Of a stretch of DNA of 64,000 nucleotides, positions 31,329 to 39,208 are shown piece by piece. A program made the position numbers and the translations under genes. This DNA comes from Desulforhopalus vacuolatus (GTDB taxonomy: Bacteria; Desulfobacterota; Desulfobulbia; Desulfobulbales; Desulfocapsaceae), in assembly GCF_016918505.1 (NCBI RefSeq), contig NZ_JAFFPZ010000001.1, forward strand, positions 62,001 to 126,000, given 5' to 3'. The notes under the pieces are model-generated. The model was not told the origin of the DNA. It was given only the letters and a program-made list of their open reading frames with translations, and ran no database searches. Every line of letters starts with the position of its first letter. Position 1 is the stretch's first letter.

Positions 31329-32075
31329 TCAGGAAAACAACAGCCCGGAGGTAAGCCAGTAGTAGAAAATATAACCGCCGGCAATCAGCAGCAGAACTGC
31401 GGAAATTTTCTGCACCCACGGCATCACCCTGCGCAGAGTGCTGACCACAACCCCCTCACGTAAGACCGCAATCCCAAGAGTCAGCAGCAGGATGATACTT
31501 CCCATACCAAGGATATAGCTGATAAAAGGCCAGATACCAGTAAGAAAATTCCCTGATGAGAGCGAACTCCCCACCACCATGAGAAAGATCGGCAGGGTGC
31601 AGCCAAGCGAGGCAGCCCCGAAGGCGAGACCAAAGAGAAAGAAGCCGCGCACACTGATATCACGGGGATCGCCAATCTTCGCGGAGAGACTCTGAAAACC
31701 ACCAAAAGAGAGATTTTTCCCGGCGAGCATTGCCAGCCCGAGCAGGAAGAGCAATCCTCCCACGATCAATGCGACCCAGGGCATAAACTCCATCAAATAG
31801 CTTCCCCCTGCGGAGACAGCAACCCCGACAGCCCCAAAAAGCAGACCGAAACCTGAGGTCACCACTGTGGCAATCCACACTGCCTTAAAAAGACGCAGCA
31901 GAAAGGAGCCGTCACGAAAGGTTTGATCCTGAGCCCCGAGATAGAGGGTGAGATAAATGGGCAGCATGGTGAAACCGCAGGGATTTACGGCTGACACCAT
32001 TCCTGCCCCGAAAGCGTATCCGAAGGGCAGCAGTGTTGCAACCTGTGCCAGCCATTGACTTATTTCTGCCTGCAT
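31329..32075 (-). CDS. ccdA: CcdA-type cytochrome c biogenesis / thiol-disulfide membrane protein
   Basis: CcdA passes electrons from cytoplasmic thioredoxin across the membrane for cytochrome c maturation or periplasmic disulfide reduction. I choose the ATG at 32073-32075 (MQAEISQWLAQ...), 248 residues, preceded by AGAGGT; a longer frame from 32174 adds 33 unlikely residues. Six hydrophobic helices are apparent. The redox cysteines lie in SAVNPCGFTMLP (helix 1) and ASLGCTLPIFL (helix 4), the hallmark of DsbD-beta/CcdA proteins. No soluble thioredoxin domain is attached and no cytochrome gene is adjacent. It is divergent from a TRAP transporter operon. Confidence 0.88.
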   Translation of the reverse strand: MQAEISQWLAQVATLLPFGYAFGAGMVSAVNPCGFTMLPIYLTLYLGAQDQTFRDGSFLLRLFKAVWIATVVTSGFGLLFGAVGVAVSAGGSYLMEFMPWVALIVGGLLFLLGLAMLAGKNLSFGGFQSLSAKIGDPRDISVRGFFLFGLAFGAASLGCTLPIFLMVVGSSLSSGNFLTGIWPFISYILGMGSIILLLTLGIAVLREGVVVSTLRRVMPWVQKISAVLLLIAGGYIFYYWLTSGLLFS

Positions 32076-32428
32076 GATGACCTCTGTGCTGTAGATATTT
32101 TGGAACAAATTGAAAGAGTTCTCAAAATAATCTCCCTGACGAAAATAGCAACGCACACTTCCTGCCTCTGCCATCCCGTTCGCAGAAGAGACATCGACAC
32201 GAAAACCCGAAACAAAAGTATCCCGCCGTCCTCTTTATAAACACTGATCAAGGGCCTAAAACAGTCTTCTTCCTGCAAAAAAAATCCATTTTTTTTCATT
32301 TAAAGCCTCTCTTCATGCAATTCTCCTCACCTTACGGTATAGTCTTTTTTCTTGGGCGGGGGCCTTCCCATGCCAAATACAGGCTGTTTTTTATTCTTCA
32401 ATATCTCTTTTTATTTCAGAGGATTACT
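32076..32428. other. Divergent promoter region ccdA / TRAP operon 1
   Basis: This 353-bp region carries no gene I can support. The open frame running into the TRAP binding-protein gene from 32315 is not protein-like before residue 39. No operator palindrome stands out. Confidence 0.4.
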
Positions 32429-33421
32429 ATGAAAAAGTGTTGCCTTCTCGCAACGGCTCTGCTCGTTGCCCTGTTCCTGCCGATCTCTGCTTCTGCAGAG
32501 GAGGCGCAAACCCTGCGTATTACCCTGCAACTGCCGCTGAAACACCATCTCGGAACCAACCTGCAGAATTTCAAACAGGAGGTTGAAAAAGAAAGCAACG
32601 GCAACCTGAAGGTGGAAATATATCCCTCCGCGCAGCTCTACAAAGACAAGGAGGTTCCCGAAGCGGTCGCCTCCGGTGCCATTGAAATGGGTGTTGTCTC
32701 CGTACCGCAGTTTGCCGGAACCATCCCCGCCATTGATATTTTCTATGTTCCCTTTGTCTTTGACACCCCCGAGAAAATACAAAAAGCCACCGCTCCCGGC
32801 AGCGCTATCCGTTCCGAGCTGGATGCAGCCATCCTCAAAACCGGAACTCGTGTCCTCTGGTGGCAGGCCTACGGCAGCTCCATCATCCTTACAAAGGATA
32901 AACCTGTGCGTCTCCCTGGCGATTTGAAAGGAATGAAGATTCGCGTCTACGGGAAAACCCTCGGCGATATGGCCACCACCCTCGGAGCTGCGCCCACCAT
33001 GCTCTCCGGCTCGCAGCAGTTCATGGCCTATCAGCGTGGAACCGTTGATGCCGGGATGACCGGCATCACTCCGGTAAAATCCCGCAAGCTGTATGAAGTA
33101 ATGGACAATATGACGCTCACCTACAACGCCGATATTGAATTTGTAGTTATCATCAACGAGCAACTCTGGCAGAAACTCTCCGATACACAGAAGGCAATCA
33201 TCACCAAATCCGCCCGCCGCGTGGAAAAAGAGCTGCGCGAAAAGGTCGGTCAAATTGAGAAGGCCGATCTCGCCTTTGTGAAAACAAAGATGAATGTCAT
33301 CTCCCTTACCAGCGAAGAGCGGAGCCTGTGGCGCAAAGCCACCGCACCAGTTATCGAGAGCTACATCCAGCGCACCGGAGATCTCGGTAAAAAACTCATC
33401 GACGAAGCTGCAAAGCTGTAA
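32429..33421 (+). CDS. dctP: TRAP transporter substrate-binding protein (DctP), operon 1
   Basis: The 330-residue periplasmic binding protein captures organic acids or related solutes for a sodium-coupled TRAP carrier. ATG 32429, preceded by AGAGGATT, opens a clear signal peptide MKKCCLLATALLVALFLPIS ending ASAEEA. Family phrases are EVEKESNGNLKVEIYPSAQLY (residue ~50), EMGVVSVPQFA, DLKGMKIRVYGKTLGDMATTLGAAPTML and QRGTVDAGMTGITPV. The conserved carboxylate-binding Arg lies in the KIRVYG strand. The ligand cannot be told from sequence. dctQ and dctM follow within 3 bp and by overlap. Confidence 0.92.
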   Translation: MKKCCLLATALLVALFLPISASAEEAQTLRITLQLPLKHHLGTNLQNFKQEVEKESNGNLKVEIYPSAQLYKDKEVPEAVASGAIEMGVVSVPQFAGTIPAIDIFYVPFVFDTPEKIQKATAPGSAIRSELDAAILKTGTRVLWWQAYGSSIILTKDKPVRLPGDLKGMKIRVYGKTLGDMATTLGAAPTMLSGSQQFMAYQRGTVDAGMTGITPVKSRKLYEVMDNMTLTYNADIEFVVIINEQLWQKLSDTQKAIITKSARRVEKELREKVGQIEKADLAFVKTKMNVISLTSEERSLWRKATAPVIESYIQRTGDLGKKLIDEAAKL

Positions 33422-33424
33422 ATT

Positions 33425-33913
33425 ATGCTGCGAATTATCGATTCCATTACCCGCGCTGCCGCTCTGCTGGCAGCGTGGCTCTTTTTTACCATCGGCCTGA
33501 TGGTCACCTGGGAAGTGATCATGCGCAAGATTTTCAACGCCCCCACCATCTGGGCGGATGAACTTTCGCGCCTTCTCCTCGTCTGGGCGGTCTATCTCGC
33601 GGCGGCAGAGGTTCTGAAACGCCGCAAGCTCATTACTGTGGAGCTTTTTGAGCATCTTCTCAATAAGAAGGCAATACGTTATTTCGACCTGCTGGCACTC
33701 CTCGTTATCTTCATCTTTTCCGCAGTGGTCACCTGGTACGGACTCGGCACAGTAAGAGATGCCATTGAACTCGGACGCAAGACCTCCAGTATCCTCGCCA
33801 TTCCCAAATGGGTCACAGAAAGTTCTATTCCGGCGGGCTTCGGGCTCCTCGCAATTCAGGCAGTGGCAGAGGGAATCAAAGCCATCTGCCGCAGAAAGGA
33901 GGTGTCCCCGTGA
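33425..33913 (+). CDS. dctQ: TRAP transporter small permease (DctQ), operon 1
   Basis: The 162-residue protein has four hydrophobic helices, standard for DctQ, and phrases such as VTWEVIMRKIFNAPTIWADELSRLLLVWAVYLAAAE that match the family core. It starts 3 bp after dctP and ends in a GTGA overlap with dctM, so all three are translated together. It forms the small membrane subunit of the TRAP complex with DctM. Confidence 0.9.
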   Translation: MLRIIDSITRAAALLAAWLFFTIGLMVTWEVIMRKIFNAPTIWADELSRLLLVWAVYLAAAEVLKRRKLITVELFEHLLNKKAIRYFDLLALLVIFIFSAVVTWYGLGTVRDAIELGRKTSSILAIPKWVTESSIPAGFGLLAIQAVAEGIKAICRRKEVSP

Positions 33914-35181
33914 CAACACTGTGGATCCTGCTGGCACTCCTTGCCCTGCTCCTCTGCCGCATTCCGGTGGCCTTTGCCCTCGGCGGCATTGGCCTGAGTC
34001 TGCTCTACGTTAAAGGCTTTTCTCTGGCCATGGTACCGTTAACACTCTACGGTTCCATGGATAATTTTGTGCTGCTCTCCGTGCCTCTCTTTCTGCTGAT
34101 GTCAAACATCCTGCTGAAGGGTGGCGTCGGCAAAGATCTCTTTACCGCCGTACAAAGCTGGGTGGGACACTGGCCGGGCGGCCTCGGTATTGCTACCATC
34201 ATCAGCTGTGCCATCTTCTCCGCCATTTCCGGCTCCTCCCTGGCCACAGCGGCCACCATCGGAACTGTGGCCATTAGCGAAATGACAGCGCGCGGCTACA
34301 GCCGCCCTTTTGTACTGGGCCTGGTAGCGGCTGGTGGAACTCTGGGAATTTTAATTCCACCCTCCATCCCGATGATTGTCTATGGCGTCATTACCGAGGA
34401 GTCCATCGTCTCGCTGTTTCTGGCAGGCATCGGACCCGGTCTGCTGCTGGCAGCCTGTTTTATCATCTACTGTTTTCTCTATGGAAAGTTCAGCTCCAGC
34501 TATCAGCCGGTAGCGAAGGCAACCCCTGCAGAGCGCGGGACAGCAACGCTGAAGACCATCCCCACCATCTGTATTGCGGGAATTGTCATTGGCGGAATTT
34601 ACGCTGGCTGGTTCACTCCCACGGAATCGGCGGGGATCGGCTTCAGCCTCTCCCTTCTGCTGGTGACTGCCATGAGGCGGATGAGCTGGGGAATGCTTTA
34701 TGTGGCCGTACAGGAATCGATGGTTACAACTGTCACCCTTTTTCTCATTGTCGCAGGCGCAAAACTCTTCGGCAAGGCAATCACTCTCTACCGCATCCCG
34801 CAGGAAATCTCCCTGTTGATCACCAGCAACATTTCCGAACCGGCAATGTTTGTTTTTCTGATCTGCATGGTCCTGCTGCTGATGGGCTTTTTTCTCGAAT
34901 CGATGTCGATGCTGCTTATCATGATGCCGGTAATCTACCCCTCACTCGGAGGACTGGGAATCGATCCGATATGGTTTGCCGTGATTTTTGTCATAATGAT
35001 TGAGTGTGCTCTGATTACACCGCCGGTGGGCCTGAATCTTTTTGTTATCCAGGCAGTCTCACAGGCTCCCCTTGGAGAGGTCATTCGCGGGGTGTGGCCC
35101 TTCATTCTCATGCTGGCGGGCTCCATTATCCTGCTGTGGTTTATACCTGACCTGGCCTTATATATTCCGTTCAAGATGTAA
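33910..35181 (+). CDS. dctM: TRAP transporter large permease (DctM), operon 1
   Basis: The 423-residue channel subunit has about twelve hydrophobic helices. I choose GTG 33910, overlapping the dctQ stop (GTGA), giving VTTLWILLALLALLLCRIPVAFALG; an upstream ATG at 33808 would overlap dctQ by about 100 bp. DctM signatures include LLSVPLFLLMSNILLKGG, SGSSLATAATIGTVAISEM, GTLGILIPPSIPMIVYG, AGWFTPTESAGIG and ECALITPPVGLNLFVIQ. It completes a three-gene TRAP operon; no catabolic gene accompanies it. Confidence 0.94.
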   Translation: MTTLWILLALLALLLCRIPVAFALGGIGLSLLYVKGFSLAMVPLTLYGSMDNFVLLSVPLFLLMSNILLKGGVGKDLFTAVQSWVGHWPGGLGIATIISCAIFSAISGSSLATAATIGTVAISEMTARGYSRPFVLGLVAAGGTLGILIPPSIPMIVYGVITEESIVSLFLAGIGPGLLLAACFIIYCFLYGKFSSSYQPVAKATPAERGTATLKTIPTICIAGIVIGGIYAGWFTPTESAGIGFSLSLLLVTAMRRMSWGMLYVAVQESMVTTVTLFLIVAGAKLFGKAITLYRIPQEISLLITSNISEPAMFVFLICMVLLLMGFFLESMSMLLIMMPVIYPSLGGLGIDPIWFAVIFVIMIECALITPPVGLNLFVIQAVSQAPLGEVIRGVWPFILMLAGSIILLWFIPDLALYIPFKM

Positions 35182-35339
35182 TTCCACCGTTATACCCCTG
35201 TGGCGACAACGTGGTGTTGTATCGTTTCGCGGGGTATCGGTGATGGTTGCCATTCTGGTGATTATCGCCACCGTAGAGACAAGGCATGCCTTATCTACAC
35301 AACAAAATACGTTGGGATCTATATCTCAAAAAACCTGCT

Positions 35340-35381
35340 GGATGTTTTCTTCCCTGGTCTCAACCTGGGAAGAAAACATCC
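35340..35381. repeat. 15-bp perfect inverted repeat with 12-base loop
   Basis: GGATGTTTTCTTCCC at 35340-35354 pairs with GGGAAGAAAACATCC at 35367-35381. It lies between convergent dctM and the thioesterase gene, 20 bases beyond the thioesterase stop. It lacks a T-tract, so it may be a weak terminator or an element remnant. A variant of the GTAGAGACAAGGCATGCC palindrome is at 35272-35299 nearby. Confidence 0.55.
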
Positions 35382-35401
35382 TTGAGGGAATGAATTATTT
35401 A

Positions 35402-35890
35402 CTACTTTTTTTGGTGATTTTCTTCTTTTTTTCTTTCATCTATTCTTACTTTTTTCCTGTCTTTTGCTTCTGCGTTTCTGCGCTTCTCATCTGCAGTTTC
35501 TAAAAGTAATCCTGGCACCTGGCATGGTTTACCGTTTTTATCTAACGCAACAAATGTCAAATACGCCGATGCAATGTGTTTCGTTTCTCTTGTAAAAACG
35601 TTTTCAGCTTCGACTCTCACTCCAATTTCCATGGAGCTGCTTCCTGTAAGATTTATGCCAGCTTTTAAACTTATTACTTCTCCGATAAAAACAGGATTAT
35701 GAAAACTGATACGATCAATAGAAGCCGTTACTACATTGGTCCCGGCATGTTTGAAGCCAACAACACTGGCTGCATTATCAATCATTTTCATGATGACCCC
35801 ACCATGAACGTTCCCGGCATTATTGGCATCAGTGGGCAGGGATATACTGCTCATAAAAACTACGCTGTCTTGAATTTTCTTTTTATCCAT
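35402..35890 (-). CDS. Acyl-CoA thioesterase (hotdog fold, YciA/BACH-like)
   Basis: The 162-residue single-hotdog protein hydrolyses acyl-CoA to free acid and CoA. The active-site region NNAGNVHGGVIMKMIDNAASVVGFKHAG (about residues 22-50) is typical of the YciA/YkhA group, and VTASIDRISFHNPVFIGEVISL and FTRETKHIASAYLTFVALD follow in the usual places. The last 35 residues are lysine- and glutamate-rich, a variable tail. AAAGGAG lies close upstream of the ATG. It is transcribed alone, convergent with TRAP operon 1. Confidence 0.85.
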   Translation of the reverse strand: MDKKKIQDSVVFMSSISLPTDANNAGNVHGGVIMKMIDNAASVVGFKHAGTNVVTASIDRISFHNPVFIGEVISLKAGINLTGSSSMEIGVRVEAENVFTRETKHIASAYLTFVALDKNGKPCQVPGLLLETADEKRRNAEAKDRKKVRIDERKKEENHQKK

Positions 35891-36648
35891 TTTTTTCTCC
35901 TTTGTTTACAGTTAAATTGATTACAATCACCACTGGTCAAAATATCAAGGAATACAAGAGTATTCAAGGGACCCTGCCGTGTAAACATGGTCTCCAGCTC
36001 CAATGCAGAAAACATCCTGTTTCTTCCGGTATCATGAGACAAGCAAAGTAACGCCGCGATCCTGAATGTTTACCTCGCTGATCTTCCACCAGTCTCGCCG
36101 ATCACAGGCAAACGATGGCTCCCGATGCGGCACATCAAAGTGTAATCATAGTCTTGAATCTAAGCGTAAATTATTGTCTACTATAGTAAATTATACGTTT
36201 CTATAAATCCTTAAAGATCTTCGATAAAACCGAAGTTTAAAAGATTCTCCACGTATGTACTCGATAGACTCTACCAAGCTACAATATCCATGGCTGCTGT
36301 AGTACAACAGTTTACACGAATTACAGGGATTGCAGGTTCCTTTTGCTTTCAATTTTCATTATGCATGTTTTATTTATAAATACAACCGTTTAAGATAGTA
36401 TTCTTTGAGTAAAAGTATCCTTATATATTTCTACTATATACTGCATTTTACTACATTATAAATGAATCTATACCATACTTATTTGCATAGACAACATCCA
36501 ACTTTTTATCCCTTGAGAGGACCGCATAAATGAAACCGCATGATCTCTTTGTCGCCACATTCCCAGGTTGAGCCTGTTGACAAAGGGAGGCGACAAAAGA
36601 GTGTATGAAGAATAAAAATAAAACATGAACAACATAATTAATATAAAA
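35891..36648. other. AT-rich intergenic region
   Basis: These roughly 750 bases between divergent genes hold no supported gene or repeat. A stretch at 36060-36140 is more GC-rich and on the minus strand reads HREPSFACDRRDWWKISEV, which resembles coding sequence and may be a remnant. I cannot identify it. Confidence 0.35.
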
Positions 36649-37128
36649 ATGAAAATATGGGTAGATGCAGATGCGTGTCCGGTCGTAATCAAAGATATCT
36701 TATTTAAAGCCGCTGAAAGAACAGGCATACGATTAACTCTTGTTGCGAACAAACCTGTTCGTATACCAGCATCGTCTTATATCAAATTTATTCTCGTTTC
36801 ACCTGGCCCTGATGTCGCCGACAAAGAAATAGTTAAGAGACTTGAAGTTGGAGATCTTGTTATCACCAGTGATATTCCTTTAGCTGCAGACGTTGTTAAA
36901 GAAGGAGGTTTTGCTCTAAATCCTCGTGGTGAAATGTATACAACGGAAAACATAAAAGAAAGATTAAGTACCAGAGATTTTATGGATACCCTCAGGTCAA
37001 GCGGGATAGACACTGGTGGCCCATCAGCCCTAAGCAAACGGGACCGTCAATCTTTTGCTAATCATTTGGACCAGTTCTTGAGAAAAAATTCTGAGAATAC
37101 ATATCGGGACAGGAACGGCCATCACTGA
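36649..37128 (+). CDS. yaiI: YaiI/YqxD family protein (DUF188)
   Basis: The 159-residue product from ATG 36649 ([25 protein letters not shown]) matches the DUF188/YaiI family in length and pattern. Conserved acidic residues lie in WVDADACP, the [11 protein letters not shown] segment and [13 protein letters not shown], and the C-terminal [20 protein letters not shown] is a family signature. An upstream ATG at 36625 adds eight residues; neither start has a strong ribosome-binding site. The fold is PIN-like and the biochemical role is unknown. It stands alone, followed by a family B MITE. Confidence 0.88.
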   Translation: MKIWVDADACPVVIKDILFKAAERTGIRLTLVANKPVRIPASSYIKFILVSPGPDVADKEIVKRLEVGDLVITSDIPLAADVVKEGGFALNPRGEMYTTENIKERLSTRDFMDTLRSSGIDTGGPSALSKRDRQSFANHLDQFLRKNSENTYRDRNGHH

Positions 37129-37189
37129 CCGCCCTTCCCACACTCTACCGGGCTATGATAAACATCGCGGAAGGGAGAGTAAACGCAAG

Positions 37190-37328
37190 GGTTCCTTGAA
37201 TAATCTTGTATTTCGTTCATGTTCAAGGCACAGGAGAAAATTTACCGGAGGTATATGTTTGATATTCCGAGGATAAATTTTTGACTGTAACGAAGAAGAT
37301 GGGCGAAAGACTGATTATTCAAGGTACC
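37190..37328 (-). mobile_element. Family B MITE, full copy 1 (139 bp)
   Basis: Terminal inverted repeats are GGTTCCTTGAATAATC (left) and GATTATTCAAGGTACC (right), 15 of 16 positions complementary. The interior matches the copy at 43940-44077 in opposite orientation (shared block CGAAGAAGATGGGCGAAAGA). No coding capacity, so it would need a transposase in trans. Confidence 0.85.
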
Positions 37329-37362
37329 CGCAAATGAGACAGGGATAAGGCCCCAATGCATT

Positions 37363-38067
37363 TCATGGCTGCCTGTGCGCCGCTTTATACCGGATCGTGA
37401 TATCTGCATAGCAGCGTAACCAGAAGTCCCCTTCCGGCGAAGAGAAAAAACCGGGGCGTTTCAGGCCAAGGCCATAGGCAACACGGGCGTTCTCATACGC
37501 ACCGTCAATATCACCGGACCTGTCCCGCACTTTTGATTCCAGGAAAAAAGCCAGAGGCGATTCCGAATCATATTCCAAGGCCTTTTGGGCATCTTCCTGG
37601 GCGTTTTTATTCTCTCCGATTGCCAGGTGAGACAAACCCTGGCGGGCATAATAATAGGATTTCAGCGCAGGTGTTAAAGGGCTTGAAGTCTCAAATCCTT
37701 TTTTAAAATCACTCAGGGCGGCTGCATACTTTTTCTGTGTGTAAGCAAGATCTCCCCTTCGCAGATAACACAAACCGCAGTCTGGCTGAAGCTGGATTGC
37801 CTGCCCCAGAAATGTGACTGCTTTTTCAGGATGGCCACGGCGGACGGCAATGGCATACTGCAGTTTCAGCGCCTCTGCTGTAATTCTTGTATTGTTTCCC
37901 TGGGCAAAACGCGTCCGTCTGGCATGGCGCATGGCCTGATCCATGTCCCGGTGCTTATATGCGCGATATGCAAGACTCAGTTCTTTTTGGGCATCCAGAA
38001 CAAAGACACCAGCCCCCAGTAATCCCAATGCCACGAAAAAGGTCAGGATTCGGGCCCATGTAATCAC
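37363..38067 (-). CDS. TPR-repeat protein with N-terminal membrane anchor
   Basis: The 234-residue protein begins with a hydrophobic helix (ILTFFVALGLLGAGVFVL, about 7-24). At least three tetratricopeptide-like repeats follow: AVTFLGQAIQLQPDCGLCYLRRGDLAYTQ, AALSDFKKGF...YYARQGLSHLAIGE and AQEDAQKALEYDSESPLAFFLES. Such domains mediate protein contacts. Its start overlaps the stop of the upstream membrane-protein gene (ATGA, 38064-38067), so the two products probably act together at the membrane. Specific function unknown. Confidence 0.75.
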   Translation of the reverse strand: MITWARILTFFVALGLLGAGVFVLDAQKELSLAYRAYKHRDMDQAMRHARRTRFAQGNNTRITAEALKLQYAIAVRRGHPEKAVTFLGQAIQLQPDCGLCYLRRGDLAYTQKKYAAALSDFKKGFETSSPLTPALKSYYYARQGLSHLAIGENKNAQEDAQKALEYDSESPLAFFLESKVRDRSGDIDGAYENARVAYGLGLKRPGFFSSPEGDFWLRCYADITIRYKAAHRQP

Positions 38068-38606
38068 CGGCTCTCCTTCGGCTGGCTGTTAATGCCCACA
38101 AGCAGAAAAAACACCATGAAAAAAAGGTCGAACAGGTTTAAAAAAATCCAGAATCCCCCGTTAACCCCCAGTTGGAAATTCTTTGCGACCGCGCCCCCGA
38201 GAAGGGTTATTCCCCAGATCGACTCTTGTGTTCCCCCCTGGATCACCCGCCCCAGCCAGCCCACAGGATCAAACCATGGCTGGGCCATACCAAATCCAAT
38301 GGCCTGGGCCACCATGAAACAGGCAAAAAATATCAGAACCAGTGTTATGGAACATGGCTTTTTTATAGTTTTCCGGTGAGTTAACGTCGTTGAGCAGACA
38401 ATCACCGCCGCCCAGGGAATAAACAAGCCAGCAAGGACTCCCTGGCCCAGTACAAAATACCCATACCAGTACCTGGCCCATCCGGCAACAACACCAGCGA
38501 AAATTGCCAATCCCATACCGGCTGCCAGGTAACAAAGCGGCATACGCACTGTTTTCCTTTGTGACTGGACCGTTACATTTTGTGTCTTTTCAACGGTCAT
38601 ACCCAA
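38064..38606 (-). CDS. Integral membrane protein of unknown function
   Basis: The 180-residue protein has four clear hydrophobic helices (about 24-42, 50-70, 86-106 and 150-172) and a short basic N-terminus. I do not recognise the family. A TTG start (38604-38606) lies five bases after GAGGTG; an ATG two codons later is the alternative. It is translationally coupled to the TPR protein downstream. The pair lies between a MITE and a family A repeat, so it may be an accessory insertion. Confidence 0.6.
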   Translation of the reverse strand: MGMTVEKTQNVTVQSQRKTVRMPLCYLAAGMGLAIFAGVVAGWARYWYGYFVLGQGVLAGLFIPWAAVIVCSTTLTHRKTIKKPCSITLVLIFFACFMVAQAIGFGMAQPWFDPVGWLGRVIQGGTQESIWGITLLGGAVAKNFQLGVNGGFWIFLNLFDLFFMVFFLLVGINSQPKESR

Positions 38607-38688
38607 TTTTTCACCTCACATTTAAAAGATGCCCCTTTTGATTCTCCACCAGGCCCCCTTGTTGAAACACCTGGTCTCTCAATTCCAT

Positions 38689-39119
38689 ATAATACCATTC
38701 CTATTAAGTTATACCCTGTTTTGTCTCCTGTTTATCCATTCATGGTTACAAACGACAAAAGGAACCACGAATGGACACGAATAAACACGAATTATTACTG
38801 AAAAACCATAAGAGAATGCCCTTGTAAACCACGGAAGACAGGGAATATGAGAGCGTAAAACGCTCAACCCCGACTTTCGGATGACTCCCAAAGTTGACTA
38901 ATAATCCTGGTGCACTGTACGGCTTAACTTCGGATACAAACGTTTTCGTTTAATGCGTTGTCCCTGTTCGTGAACATTCGTGTCCATTCGTGGTTACAAA
39001 CTGCAAAAGGAATCACGAATAGACTCGGATAAACACGAATTATTACTCATTCGTAATCGCCAAAAAAGATATCTACGCAGTTGCGTTCTCTGGTCAATAC
39101 AAAATGTAAATGGTATTAT
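38689..39119 (+). repeat. Family A miniature repeat, complete copy (431 bp)
   Basis: The best-preserved copy starts ATAATACCATTCCTATTAAG and ends AAATGTAAATGGTATTAT, giving 11-bp perfect terminal inverted repeats (ATAATACCATT/AATGGTATTAT). The interior carries two related segments around TTCGTGTCCATTCGTGGTTAC and its complement, and the hairpin GAGCGTAAAACGCTC. The match to 5033-5484 extends end to end with scattered substitutions and a short indel. No open frame looks real. Confidence 0.75.
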
Positions 39120-39133
39120 ACAGGGGAAACCGA

Positions 39134-39174
39134 AAAACCCCAATACCATAACCATGGTATCGGGGTTTTCTTTT
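39134..39174 (-). terminator. Intrinsic terminator downstream of pruA
   Basis: AAAACCCCAATACCAT pairs with ATGGTATCGGGGTTTT with one mismatch. On the minus strand it is followed by TTTTTC, 35 bases past the P5C dehydrogenase stop. Confidence 0.8.
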
Positions 39175-39208
39175 ACAGGGTACTGCAGAAGCATCTCCGC
39201 AGTTTCAC

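Noticed and set aside
32411-33937. 508-codon minus-strand ORF opposite dctP/dctQ
   Set aside because: Antisense to two well-supported TRAP genes and rich in Gly/His/Cys combinations typical of shadow frames.
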